Position numbers and translations under genes: made by a program. From positions 40,278 to 104,277 of the forward strand of contig SADC01000346.1 of the NCBI GenBank assembly GCA_004194705.1: a DNA stretch of 64,000 nucleotides. Reading direction: 5' to 3'. Below are positions 34,440 to 44,600 of the stretch, in pieces. The stretch's first letter is position 1. Every line of letters starts with the position of its first letter. The notes under the pieces are model-generated. The model had not been told where the DNA came from, made no database searches, and saw only the letters and a list, made by a program, of their open reading frames with translations. The stretch is from Ditylenchus dipsaci (Eukaryota; Nematoda; Chromadorea; Rhabditida; Anguinidae).

Positions 34440-35090
34440 AAAGTCAGTGGACAAGCTCAAATTTTTGGTATTTAGCTTAATAACTTTTGATAGAAAAGAC
34501 ATTTCACATAACTGTTAAAACCAAAAATATTTCCTATTCTTTTAGCTACATTTTGAGTACAAAACTTCCTGTTTTCGAAATGGATTTTGTAAAAAAAATT
34601 ATGCTTTTTCAAAGTGGCTTGGTTTTTGAGCCGGAAAATAGTTTAGGACATTGTTGAGATATGGCTTTTTGAAAAAATCAATTTCTTGAAAAAGTGACTA
34701 AAATTCAGAAAAATTTGGAGAAAATTTGATTTTGGTCACTTTTTCAAGAAATCGATTTTTTCAAAAGAGCCATATATCAACACCCAAGTTTTTTAAAGCT
34801 TCTCTGTAAGTGGGTTTTGTAGCTTTTGAACTGCGCTACAACATGGTGCTCTGATTTTGCTGTAGCGAAAAATTATAATTGAAATTTTGATCAGTTTAAG
34901 TGATAAGAATGCCTATCAACATCCTAAAATGACCTCACATGTGTTTGTAGCCAAATAATGGCTTTCCAACATATTCCAATAAAACTTTATATATCATTCG
35001 AAAGAGGATGAATAGAGCTACAAACTGTATAAAAGGAATTTTGTTTCGCCATAACTTTTGTTTAAAAATATTAGGTTTAAAACCATACCG
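34440..35090. mobile_element. Diverged relative of the neighbouring palindrome
   Basis: Its central hairpin (GAGATATGGCTTTTTGAAAA near 34654 and the inverse near 34750) and the phrases GAAAGAGGATG and GAGCTACAAA match the arms of 33352-34136. The outer ends are not clear. Confidence 0.55.
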
Positions 35091-35530
35091 AACTATGGGA
35101 CACCAGTTACGAAACCTTAGTCAACACCGTTCGCCATAAATGGCTCCAAGTTGCTTTATTGGGAGTGAGAAGCAAAACAAAGACTTGACACACAGTGAAC
35201 TATTTTCATATCTCGGCTGTGACACAGCAGGATAATAGTATAGGAGTGAGAATTGCGCAGCATCCGTCTAGTATAAAACAGCAATTACAACACGAATGAA
35301 TATTTGAATTTGAATTTTTTTGGTCTCACGCATTAAAGTCGCCCCGCCTTTTGGATATTCAAATTCCACCGTGTAGGGCACGGACATGCCCCCTTAGAAA
35401 GTGTGACTATAATTTAGCGTGACACGGAAACCGAAAAAAATACTTAAGGTAGATAAGGCCCCATGGGGCCTTCTTTTTGAACACCTCTTTAGAGGTTGGG
35501 CCTTATTAGAAGGTTGGGTATTATTAAAAG

Positions 35531-36351
35531 TAGAGACGAAAACAGGACAGGATCTTGTCCTGGTCCTGGTCCGTCCTGGTCAAAATTTAATAATAAAGTA
35601 AAATCCTGGTCCAGACTAAAAATCCTGGTCCTGGTCCTGGTATCTTGGCCAATCCTGGTCGTTGAATTTTGCAAATATAAATGTTATTTTTTTGAAACAA
35701 CATCTCGAAACAACAATTTTAATGGAAATTATTTTTGCATTTTTTATTCGGATACTTTTATTCATTCATTTGGAACACAGTCTGTGGTTTTGAAGTGTTA
35801 GTTTTTGCAATTTCTCGACATTACATTTCTCGAAAAAACATTACCATTTTGTTCATGACCTTGTGTTTCAGATGAGCATTGTCTGAAACATCGGTCTTTT
35901 CGACAAGTAGTCTGTTATAGAAGCAAAATGCCGAGTGGGCAACGAAAAAATCAAGATGGCTACAAAGGGTTTTTTCGTGCACTCCAAAACGCATGAGGAA
36001 TCCGCTGCCAAGCTCATGAAACTCGGGGAAAAAATGCATCACAGAAGAATACATTGGAGAAGTTTGTCAGGGTTTTGCCAAACTTTTTAATACATTTTAT
36101 TTGTTTGATTTTATCGTCTTTTGTGTTTCTTTAGGTGAGCTTTCGTCGTTGTACAAGAAGGTGGTCCATCTCATCGCTTGTGCTAATCTGCCGTTTCGAT
36201 TGTCGATTGTAAAAATATCCTGGTTTTTTGACCAGGATCCTGGTCAGGATCCTGGTTTTTGTTTTTTTACAATCCTGGTCCTGATCCTGGTCTCGACTAA
36301 ACCCAAAAATCCTGTCCTGAAATCCGTCCTGATTCAATCTTTCCATCTCTA
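35531..36351. mobile_element. hAT-type element with CCTGGTCCTGG words
   Basis: Ends TAGAGACG and CATCTCTA; perfect 8-bp duplication ATTAAAAG (35523-35530, 36352-36359). Subterminal arrays of TCCTGGTCCTGG (35555-35660) and CCAGGATCCTGGTCAGGATC (36215-36320). The 530-bp middle has a minus-strand frame of 77 residues without a recognisable domain. Confidence 0.92.
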
Positions 36352-36384
36352 ATTAAAAGTCGTTTTTTTAGGACTAATTAGGCG

Positions 36385-37180
36385 TTACCGTATTTCCTCT
36401 AATAAGCGCCCCCGCTCTAATAAGGGCCAGAGAATTTGGAGCCCAATTAGGGTTTTAGTCGAAAGACTGTTCATTTGTTAACATTGCAAACACATTTCAA
36501 AATAGGTGTTGACCGATTTGTGCTGTACTTTCAGTTATTCAGACTGTTTTTCGTAGACTCAGCTACTTTTTTATGGGATCCATTTTACATTGGTTATTAA
36601 CCGATGATATATATACTCCAGCCGACTTATTTTTTCGTTTTCAGGTGAATATCATGTACTCGAGTCAGAACATCTCAGAAGCCATAAAGATGTCTAGCAG
36701 ACGGAGGATGTGTCTGGCAGAGTATTTTCTTCGTCTGCTAGACATCTTCAATGTTACATGTCAACCCAATGACATACAAGTTCCGCCTGAATATCGCCTG
36801 AATCTCGCCTAAAATTTAGGCATTATTTAGGCGAACATGAATTTAAATGCACTTTGGCGATGAGCGCCTAATTAGGCGATATTGCGAACTATACCTCTCA
36901 ACGGTCGATAAATTGTGCATGTGTAAAGAATTTAATTATTAAATTTTGAACAAGTTTGTACACGTATTACCTATTACATATGAATTAATTTTAATGCCGA
37001 AAAGTCTATTTTTATTATTTTTATTTATTATTATTTTACCTTAATTCAATATTAATATATGATCTTCTTGTTAGTTGTCTTTGTTAGTAGTGCCCTCCTG
37101 TTATTTTCTCCCCCTTCTTCTAAAATTAAGCTAAAAAGGTACAGGTACAGATTATGCAACATTCTCTTGTGGAGACTCAG
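36385..37180. other. Repeat fragment and unassigned DNA
   Basis: ACCGTATTTCCTCTAATAAG at 36387 is the end of an interspersed repeat whose paired form is 46589-46833. At 36690-36750 a hairpin ATGTCTAGCAGACG...CGTCTGCTAGACAT lies in a plus-strand frame of 79 residues that I cannot name. GCGCCTAATTAGGCG-type words follow at 36780-36885. Confidence 0.4.
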
Positions 37181-37182
37181 TT

Positions 37183-38990
37183 ATGGCTAGACATTCCCAA
37201 CTCCGGATGAAAGAGGTTAACGGGCTCAGTGAGGAAGAGGTGATTCGCTTCTTTGTTGGCCAGAATCTGCTCAAAAACAAGATGAACTGTGACAAGTGTG
37301 TAAGCGCTATGTGAATCTTTATTTTCCAGCTCTCATCTCACGTTCTCTCAATTTCTTCTTCTGTGCTACATGTGGGCCCACAACTTTAGCAACCAGCAGG
37401 CTATAGATGAAATCGGAATAAGTAAGACAATAATCATTGACTGGTTCAATCTGTGCCGTAAAGTATGTCAAAAATAAGCAGCGTTCAATTGTAATTTATT
37501 GTCATATTCATTGGTTGCAGTTTACAATCCTCCACCCCCCCCCCCCACGGGGAATGATCGGATGGAAGAGATAACCTCATATACGTGTTTCTCGACCCCG
37601 ATTTTATGAAAAGCCGGCTGTTTTTTTGATTCTGAGTAAAAAACAATTTTCGAACCACAGAGGTGGGGGGGGGGGGAGGATATCATGGTTTTTTAGTCAA
37701 AATTTGAAACATTTAAATTGGCGCCTTTTGAATTTCAAAGAGATTAAGGGCTGTATTGGGAGGGGAAGGGAATAAAAAGGGGCCACTTTTATGGCAGAAC
37801 ATTATAAATTTAAATATCTGTATTCTTCGCCTGCCTCACCATGTTTTTCAACTGGGCCGTGGCAAAAAGAGACTCTATATGCGTTTTTTGATCGAGAGTA
37901 CTTCTCAGAATCATGTCTAAGGTAAGTGAGTGCGCGCATCTCTAACTCTCAAGCCCCCTGCGCACGCTTCGGGGCGCAGGAATGGGCGCGCTGGAAAGTG
38001 ACTCTGGATGCATGAAAAAAGCATGCATACCAGACTTTATTTATGCGGTGGGCCCCAGTATTCAAAACTATGTTAACATCTTCTTGTTAGGGGCCCTCTA
38101 TGATAAGTGGCCCCTTTTTATTTTCTCTCGCTCCCTATACAGCCCTTAATCCTTTGAAATTCAAAAGGCGCCAATTCAAATTTTTCAAATTTTGACTAAA
38201 AAACCATGATACCCCATAATACCCCATGATACCCCTCCCCCCCCCTGTGGTTCGAAAAATTGTTTTTTTTCTCAGAATCAAAAACAGCCGGCTTTTTCAT
38301 GGAATCGGGGTCGAGAAACACGATTATGAGGTTATCTCCTCCATCCGATCACTCCCCGTGGGGGGGGATTGTAAACTAAGCCTATTTATACTTATGTTTA
38401 GTTACTGTCACAATCAAGAGATGCTTGGAGGTCCCGGTTGCTTTATTGAAATCGATGAGGCATCTATATGCAAACGCAAGTACAATCGGAGCCGGCGACG
38501 AATCGGTGCAAGCCAATAGGTTTTTGGTGGAGTCGAGCGTGGTCAAGGTGGTTTAGCTTTTGCTGTCTGGGTGTAGGATCGAAAAAGAAGACCCTCCTTT
38601 GCATAATTAAGAAGAAAATCCTCCCTGGTACAACCTTGCGACGAATGGCCTGCCTGCCGGAAACTGGGAAAGAAGCTCGCTCGATCAGTCGTTACAAGCA
38701 TTTCACGATCTGCCACAAGCTGCAATTTGAAAGGACCGTCATCGAAAAAGGCATTGAGCACAGGATCCACACCAAAAAGTGCGAAGGACAATGGGCCCAT
38801 ATGAAGCACAAAATCAATCAAATCACTCTGGGCACATTTGCCATCAACATCAATAATGGCCTCCCATTTACTTGGCAGTTGATCAATTCCGCAAGCAAAG
38901 AAGCGAGCATTCTTGAATGCAATCCACGCTTGAGATCAACAACGAGTTCGTAAATCCTCGAAGACCTTGCCCGCTAGCCAATTCTTTAGA
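37183..38990 (+). pseudogene. Merlin/IS1595-type (ISXO2-like) transposase remnant
   Basis: Fragments in order: MARHSQLRMKEVNGLSEEEV and NLLKNKMNCDKC (start of the N-terminal zinc ribbon), then FLLLCYMWAHNFSNQQAIDE and GISKTIIIDWFNLCR (HTH-like), then after an 870-bp insertion GPGCFIEIDEASICKRKYNR (catalytic Asp region), FGGVERG and HTKKCEGQWAHMKHKINQI (the Asn/Glu region). That order and spacing fit Merlin transposases, DNA transposons that cut and paste with a DDE-like core. The zinc ribbon is partly deleted, there are stops and frameshifts after KYNRSRRR, and a palindromic element splits the gene at 37505-38375. It is not active. The C-terminal limit is uncertain. Confidence 0.7.
37505..38375. 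mobile_element. Full copy of the large palindromic element family
   Basis: Left end AGTTTACAATCCTCCACC and right end GGGGGATTGTAAACT. Inverted blocks: GGGGAATGATCGGATGGAAG against CATCCGATCACTCCCC, and TTAAGGGCTGTATTGGGAGG against the inverse near 38135. The middle has the CAAAAAGAGACTCTATATGC segment. Partial copies are near 3.3-4.0, 20.2, 59.0-59.9 and 62.4 kb. It carries homopolymer C and G runs at its hairpin base and sits in the Merlin transposase. Confidence 0.8.
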
Positions 38991-38999
38991 GACCGGTTG

Positions 39000-39660
39000 A
39001 CGTACCACGTCTGTTGGAAAAAAAATATACTCTATATGCATTTTTGATAAAGAGTCATATCTTCCCTCTTTTGTTCCTTTTTTTTCAGCTTTCGGTTTAT
39101 TTATGACAATGCTGTTTTTTTCTAATTTTTTAACCTTGGCAAGGTAGGCCACTGTATGTTGGGTAGTCTGTTGGAGCCTCTGTTGGTGAATATGGAGGAT
39201 GTTCAAGCAATATATACATCCATAATAGAGGCCGATCAAATCCTCCATCAGAGTTCGACAATATCGCGAAAAGACTGCGCTGCCCTCCATCCTTTCTCGA
39301 AGTGGAATTTCATGATATGGCAAATGTGAAGGTGATTTCCGACGCGCATTCTTCTTAACTAAAGCGAGGGCATACTTTAAAACCAAAAAGAAAATTTAAA
39401 GAAGAAATAGATCAAAAGAATCATAAGGCAACATAAATTCGCATTAATTATGAATCAACCCAATAGTAATCGATGCAAGTACTTTATGTTACTTCTGCTT
39501 TATATATTTTTAGTAATCAATCAAATCGCGATTATACATTAAAATGGCTTTGATTTTCAAGAGAATGTTTCGTATTCTACTTATGCGAGATACTGATAAC
39601 ATTGTTGTATTACTGAATAAGAGAGAAAGCTTGTTTTTAACCAAGGTGTTGTGAAAGAAG
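39000..39660. other. Repeat fragments, no gene
   Basis: 39103-39170 (TTTATTTATGACAATGCTG to GGCCACTGTATGTT) is duplicated almost exactly at 40470-40537. A 167-residue minus-strand frame at 38883-39386 has no recognisable motif and covers this repeat, so I do not call it. Confidence 0.45.
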
Positions 39661-39674
39661 AAAAAGTTGAGGAA

Positions 39675-39790
39675 AAATCATGCACCGGACGCCGAACCGG
39701 GCGCCGGGCTGTATTGAAATCGGCGCCGAGCGCCCCTATTCTTCCGAAATTTCCCGGGCGCACAGCGGCGCCGGCGCCCGTGCAACTATG
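39675..39790. repeat. GC-rich GGCGCCGG word cluster
   Basis: GCACCGGACGCCGAACCGGG on the left and GGCGCCGGCGCCCGTGC on the right. It resembles the hAT-type word arrays, but I find no matching 8-bp duplication or clear terminal repeats. Confidence 0.45.
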
Positions 39791-40112
39791 GGTATGGAGC
39801 ACCACTGAATATCCGCGAAAAAGGTCAAAAAGCACAGAAAGGGCGGAGCTATACCTATGGGCTTATGTTTGAAAGTGCTGCATAGGTATGGAGCAATAAG
39901 GCGGCATACTTTGATGGCCTAAAGTTGGCTTAGGTACTACTAGTATAAAATGCAATAGTGTTTCTCAGTGTCTCTTTTAGATTTCGAGTTTACATCCAAA
40001 AATTTCAAGATCGACCCAAAATTTTCCTGATTTCGGGAGGTTGAAAAAAAAATGCGGCATGCCTGATTAATAGAAGTTATACGGTAGTTCATGTATTTAT
40101 AATACTGTCCAC

Positions 40113-40785
40113 CAGCGGTGCGTCGGAATTCCGAAATCCGATACTTTTTGAGTTCCGAATTCCGAAATCTGATCTGAAAAAAAAAGTCCAGTTCCGAATT
40201 CCGAAATCCGAAAAATGTCTTGCAATGAAATCAAATTCAGATTTTTTTCGGTATTTGTTAACTCGAATTCAAGTTTTCTTCCACGTTTTCTATGTTCCGT
40301 CATACATATGCCAGCTTTCCTGGCGCCGATAAGGATTTGGTCGGGCCGGTGGTTTGTATGTATCCAGTGGTTCGGGGTCTCCATCCTGGTGGTTCGGGTG
40401 TTCCCTGGTTGTTTGGGCTTGACCGCTTACAACTTCGAATATTGATGCTGATTGAACTGTTTTGGGCTATTTATGACAATGCTGTTTTTTTCTAATTTTT
40501 TAACCTTGGCAAGGGTAGGCCACTGTATGTTAGGACGGACTCAAACATATCTTATACTCATGTTCAAGTCCATCACAGCATATGCTGGCCTACCCTTGCG
40601 TGAGCTTGAGCAAAAAAACCACAAAAATATAACAAGGGGACCAAGGCGAAGCCCCATCCCGCATTGTAATATAGGGCCTGTTTTGTGTATTATAATGAAG
40701 TGAATTCGAAAAAATCTTGAAATTTTGATTTTTGGAGCTCGAAAATTTTCCGAAATCCGAAATCCGATACTTTTAGCTGTATAAA
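40113..40785. mobile_element. Probable hAT-type element with AATTCCGAAATCCG words, right end lost
   Basis: The left end CAGCGGTGCGTCGGAA is followed by an array of GAATTCCGAAATCCGATAC words; a matching array (CCGAAATCCGAAATCCGATA) closes at 40750-40772. No right terminal repeat or target duplication was found. The interior carries the 68-bp phrase shared with 39.1 kb. Confidence 0.5.
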
Positions 40786-40873
40786 CCGTCGATTATTAAT
40801 CAAATTGTATAAAAATTACAATTGTAATTTTTCGAGCCTTTGATTCCAAGACACCCTACAAAATGTTTTCTTA

Positions 40874-40939
40874 AGTACCTTCGATTTAACGACACCATAG
40901 GTCAGTCCCCAGAGGTGTCGTTAAATCGAGGGTTGACTG
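40874..40939. mobile_element. Short pogo-like MITE, word AACGACACC
   Basis: CCTTCGATTTAACGACACC and GGTGTCGTTAAATCGAGGG pair around a 20-bp loop; the right end is TTGACTG. The left CAGT is lost. Confidence 0.7.
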
Positions 40940-40984
40940 CACTATAAAAATAAATAGAAAAAACTATTTTTTGAACTTTTAATC

Positions 40985-41265
40985 GTTGTTTAGGATGTAT
41001 TTAAAGGGGTATACCGCCGCGTTCAAAATCAGTGCCCGCCAACTCATATTTTTTCCTTGACCAACCTACTGTACGAATTTTTTGATAAGGTTTCTTAGAA
41101 AACAACGCTCAGAATTTAATTTCAGGTATAGTTTTGTTAGCAACTGAGTTTGAAAATTCGTACAGAAATTCAATGATTCGGTAAAAAAACTACGTCGATC
41201 GCAATCGAACCTTCGACATAAAAAGAGAGCGTTAAACAATACCACTGCGCCACATATATCTGTTA
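40985..41265. repeat. TTAA-type MITE fragment and tRNA-like block
   Basis: 41005-41190 is related to 5816-6046 (AATTTAATTTCAGGTATAGTTTTGTTAG). 41200-41262 on the minus strand reads GTGGCGCAGTGGTATTG ... GAAGGTTCGATTGCG, an A-box and B-box pair typical of a tRNA-derived SINE head; no intact acceptor stem is present. Confidence 0.5.
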
Positions 41266-41694
41266 ATATGTGGTGCTAATCTGCAATACGTAGTAGATCA
41301 AAAATTTCTAATTTTCAAAAGCCAATATTTCGTTACGGTTTAGCGCGTGGCAGATTTTTGCAAACAGTTTTGTAATCAGCTTAAAGAGAGCTATCTTCAG
41401 GTATGATGTGACTGGGTGGTCTTGCCTTCCCGTGTCAGAATTAGTCAGGGAACACGATTATCCGAGTAGAAAAACATGGAATAATTTAGATAAAGTTAAT
41501 AAAATAATTTGTTCGATTTTTAGATATTGAGGTGTTGATAATTTTTCTGTTCTTGCATCAAACGAAAGAATCAGTGAGAAAAAACAAATATGTTCATTCT
41601 CACTAAATTATTCATCACACATTGCAATTGTTTTAGCAATATCGGAAAATGTCTTTCTTTTCTTCTTCCCCCAGGCACACTATCTATTTGTGTG

Positions 41695-44600
41695 ATGAAG
41701 AAGCATACACTTTTTCTATTTCAAATTCTTTTATTTAATTGCTTCATTGGGTAAAGGTTGTGCCAAAAGCAACAATATTTATGCAGACTGGAACTACTAT
41801 CCGGAGGATGAGTCTTTCTACAATGTAGGTCTATATGAATCCTCTATTCCAATTATCAAGCTTTGTTAAGTGGTCCATTTAGATCTTAGATGGAAATTTG
41901 AGTGATCAAGAAGCCAGGGAACAGTGCGAACAGATTTCTCCTTCAGCTATGTTGACATCCACTAATGTAAACAACCTTACTTGAAAACCAAAAAAATAAT
42001 TAAATGAAAAAATAAATTACGACACTTCAGAATTTATACCTCTAATCGCCATCAGCTGGAAGTTGATTATATGGGTAGCACACATGCTGATCTGAAAATA
42101 ACTACTTCAAACAAACACCTCAACCGAAAATTTTTACTCCAATATGTTGTGCTTCAAATATTTTGGGCCAGGTTTAACGCTTAGCAGATTTTGCAAACAG
42201 TTTTTAAACAGTTTTATAATCGGCTTACAATATTTTGGGCCATAAATTTTGGCTAATTTTTTTTAGAATACATTGAAACGAAAATTTTTAGATTTGAAAT
42301 TATTAGATAATTTTTTCTTGCCCTTTTTATCATAGAATATTTTAGGATGTAATTGAATTGTTGCCTTTAAAGTCTTAATTCTTGCCCTTTTTTAATTTTT
42401 ATTGCCCCTATTACAAATTTTTAACAGAATAACTGAAATCTTGCCACTTTTCAATCAAAATCGGGTGAATTACTCTGATTTTGCTTAAACGGCACAAATC
42501 GTAGCAATTCACTAGATTTTGGTTGAAAAGTGGCAAGATTTCAGTTATTCTGTTTAAAATTTGTAAAAGGGGCAAGAAAAAATTAAAAAAGAGCAAGAAT
42601 TAAGACTTTAAAGGCAACAATTCAATTCGGTCCAATATTTTAAAATCAGGGCTGCCAGTTTTTTTTAAATGAGAACGTTCGCTCAAAATAAAGACATTTT
42701 AGGTATGGTAATAAACCCTCTTCGGAAAAGCACCCTTATCGGGTGCTTTCCAGGCTTTTGCTAATTCGTTGCCCGCTTTCGGTCCTAAAAGAAGCCAAGT
42801 CAGGAAATTTTGAATGTATTTTGCCCAAAAAATAATTCTAATCAAGGAAAGTAACGGACACCAGTCCAAATACTATATAGATATGATAGCAATAATGAAG
42901 CAAGCATTATGCGGCGATTGCATTCCATGCAACTTGATAAGAACAGCAATTTGGAAATTTCGAATTTGCGCGGGACCACCGTAGTTTTGTCAATAATGCT
43001 TTCGAATTAATTTTTTATCTGCATTTTAAATTTGGATTCTCTTTATAAGTTGATTTTTTAAGGCTGTAGTTGAAACACCCTTCAAAATATGTAAATCCCC
43101 TCAAATTTATTTTTTACCCCCTCAAATTTGAATTTCGCACAAAATGTGTAAATCCCCTCTCAAATTTGCATTTTTAGTGAAATAACGCAGTAAATTTTGC
43201 GTGAATCCGAATTTTATAATCAAAAGGACTTGGATCGCTCAGAATTCCATCCTGGAGCGGCCAGAAGCCCCTGAAAGTTTGTTTTTTGGGTTTACTGAAG
43301 GGGGGTAAACTTTCTGCGAAACTCGATTGAGCGGATCAGAATTCCAGTCCGATGGGCTTTATCGTTTAGAATTCCAGGCTTTTGGTGGTTTTGAGTGGTT
43401 CATGGTAAAATTCTGAGCGATTTAGACAGAGAGAATACGGTGCTTCACTTAGTAGAGGAAAAGATGCGCTTTCTTACCCGCATTCAGTTTTTTGTTTTAA
43501 TTAAGTACATTACTAGAAAAATGCATTCCGAATTTAGGTGCTATTCTGGCCAAGTTTCGGAACACACCCCTAACACATCACTCAGTCAAAAATCAGCTTG
43601 GGGGCCAAATCAAAGTTTTTTAAGTTTTTTGTGAAAAAATCTAAAATTCTTATTATAAAAAAACAATTTTATAAAAAAATTTAAAAAAGTTGCCTTGGTC
43701 ACTAAGCTGATTTTTGACTGAGGGGTGTGTTCCGAAATTGGTCCATTATTCTTAGATCGCAAAATTTATGTGAAAATTCACCGCAATAAAAAGATGCTCC
43801 GTGAAATTCTGCACCAAAATGTGCTGGTCTTACAGTCAGGCATTACGTGTTAAAAAAATAGCAGAAGGTTTACGATATGTTTCAGAAGCCAACTATACAC
43901 TAGAACCATATTACAGTCAAACCTCTACATAACGAACCCCTATATAACGAATACCTCTACATAGCGAACGGCTAAACCCTGACTAAAAGAATAAGATCTA
44001 AATAAAACCTCTTATAACGAACCTCTTTAAAACAAACCCTCTACATAACGCACGATTTCAGCTGGTCCCTTGGAGTTAGTTACATGGAGTTTCGACTGTA
44101 TATGAAAAACAATTTCAGCCGCACATATGCAGAATCAACACAATCAAGTGCCGAGAAGACAGCACATCAGCAACTTCTCTACCTACTCAGCCAGATTGTG
44201 AATGCACATGCCAGACAGAAACCTCTACTCATATACAGCCATTTCTACTTCCACTTCTCTTCTGACGACTTCCACAGACATGCCCACTGAGAATCCTGAC
44301 AACGAGAGCAACAGTCCAGAAGATTCACTTTCCTCTTTGATTAAGGAAGCACACAAGCTCTTCAAAATCAGGAAGCCACTTGACTGACCTTGAATCCCTC
44401 AACAAAAACTTGAAGAAGCAATAGAGAAAGTTGATCAGTCCAGTTCAGCAATGAATACAAATCTCGGTTATGCAAAATCGTTGAGAGAACAGCTTGATGA
44501 AAAGACAGATTCATGGAAGCAATTTAATGAATTAAAGGAAGAAGTCCAACGAAAGCTTGACTCTGCTAAAAAAAAAACCCTTGACGAGTGGAGGGACAAA

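Noticed and set aside
38883..39386. 167-residue minus-strand frame
   Set aside because: No motif is recognisable, and it overlaps the end of the Merlin remnant and a repeat that recurs at 40.47 kb, so chance openness is the simpler explanation.
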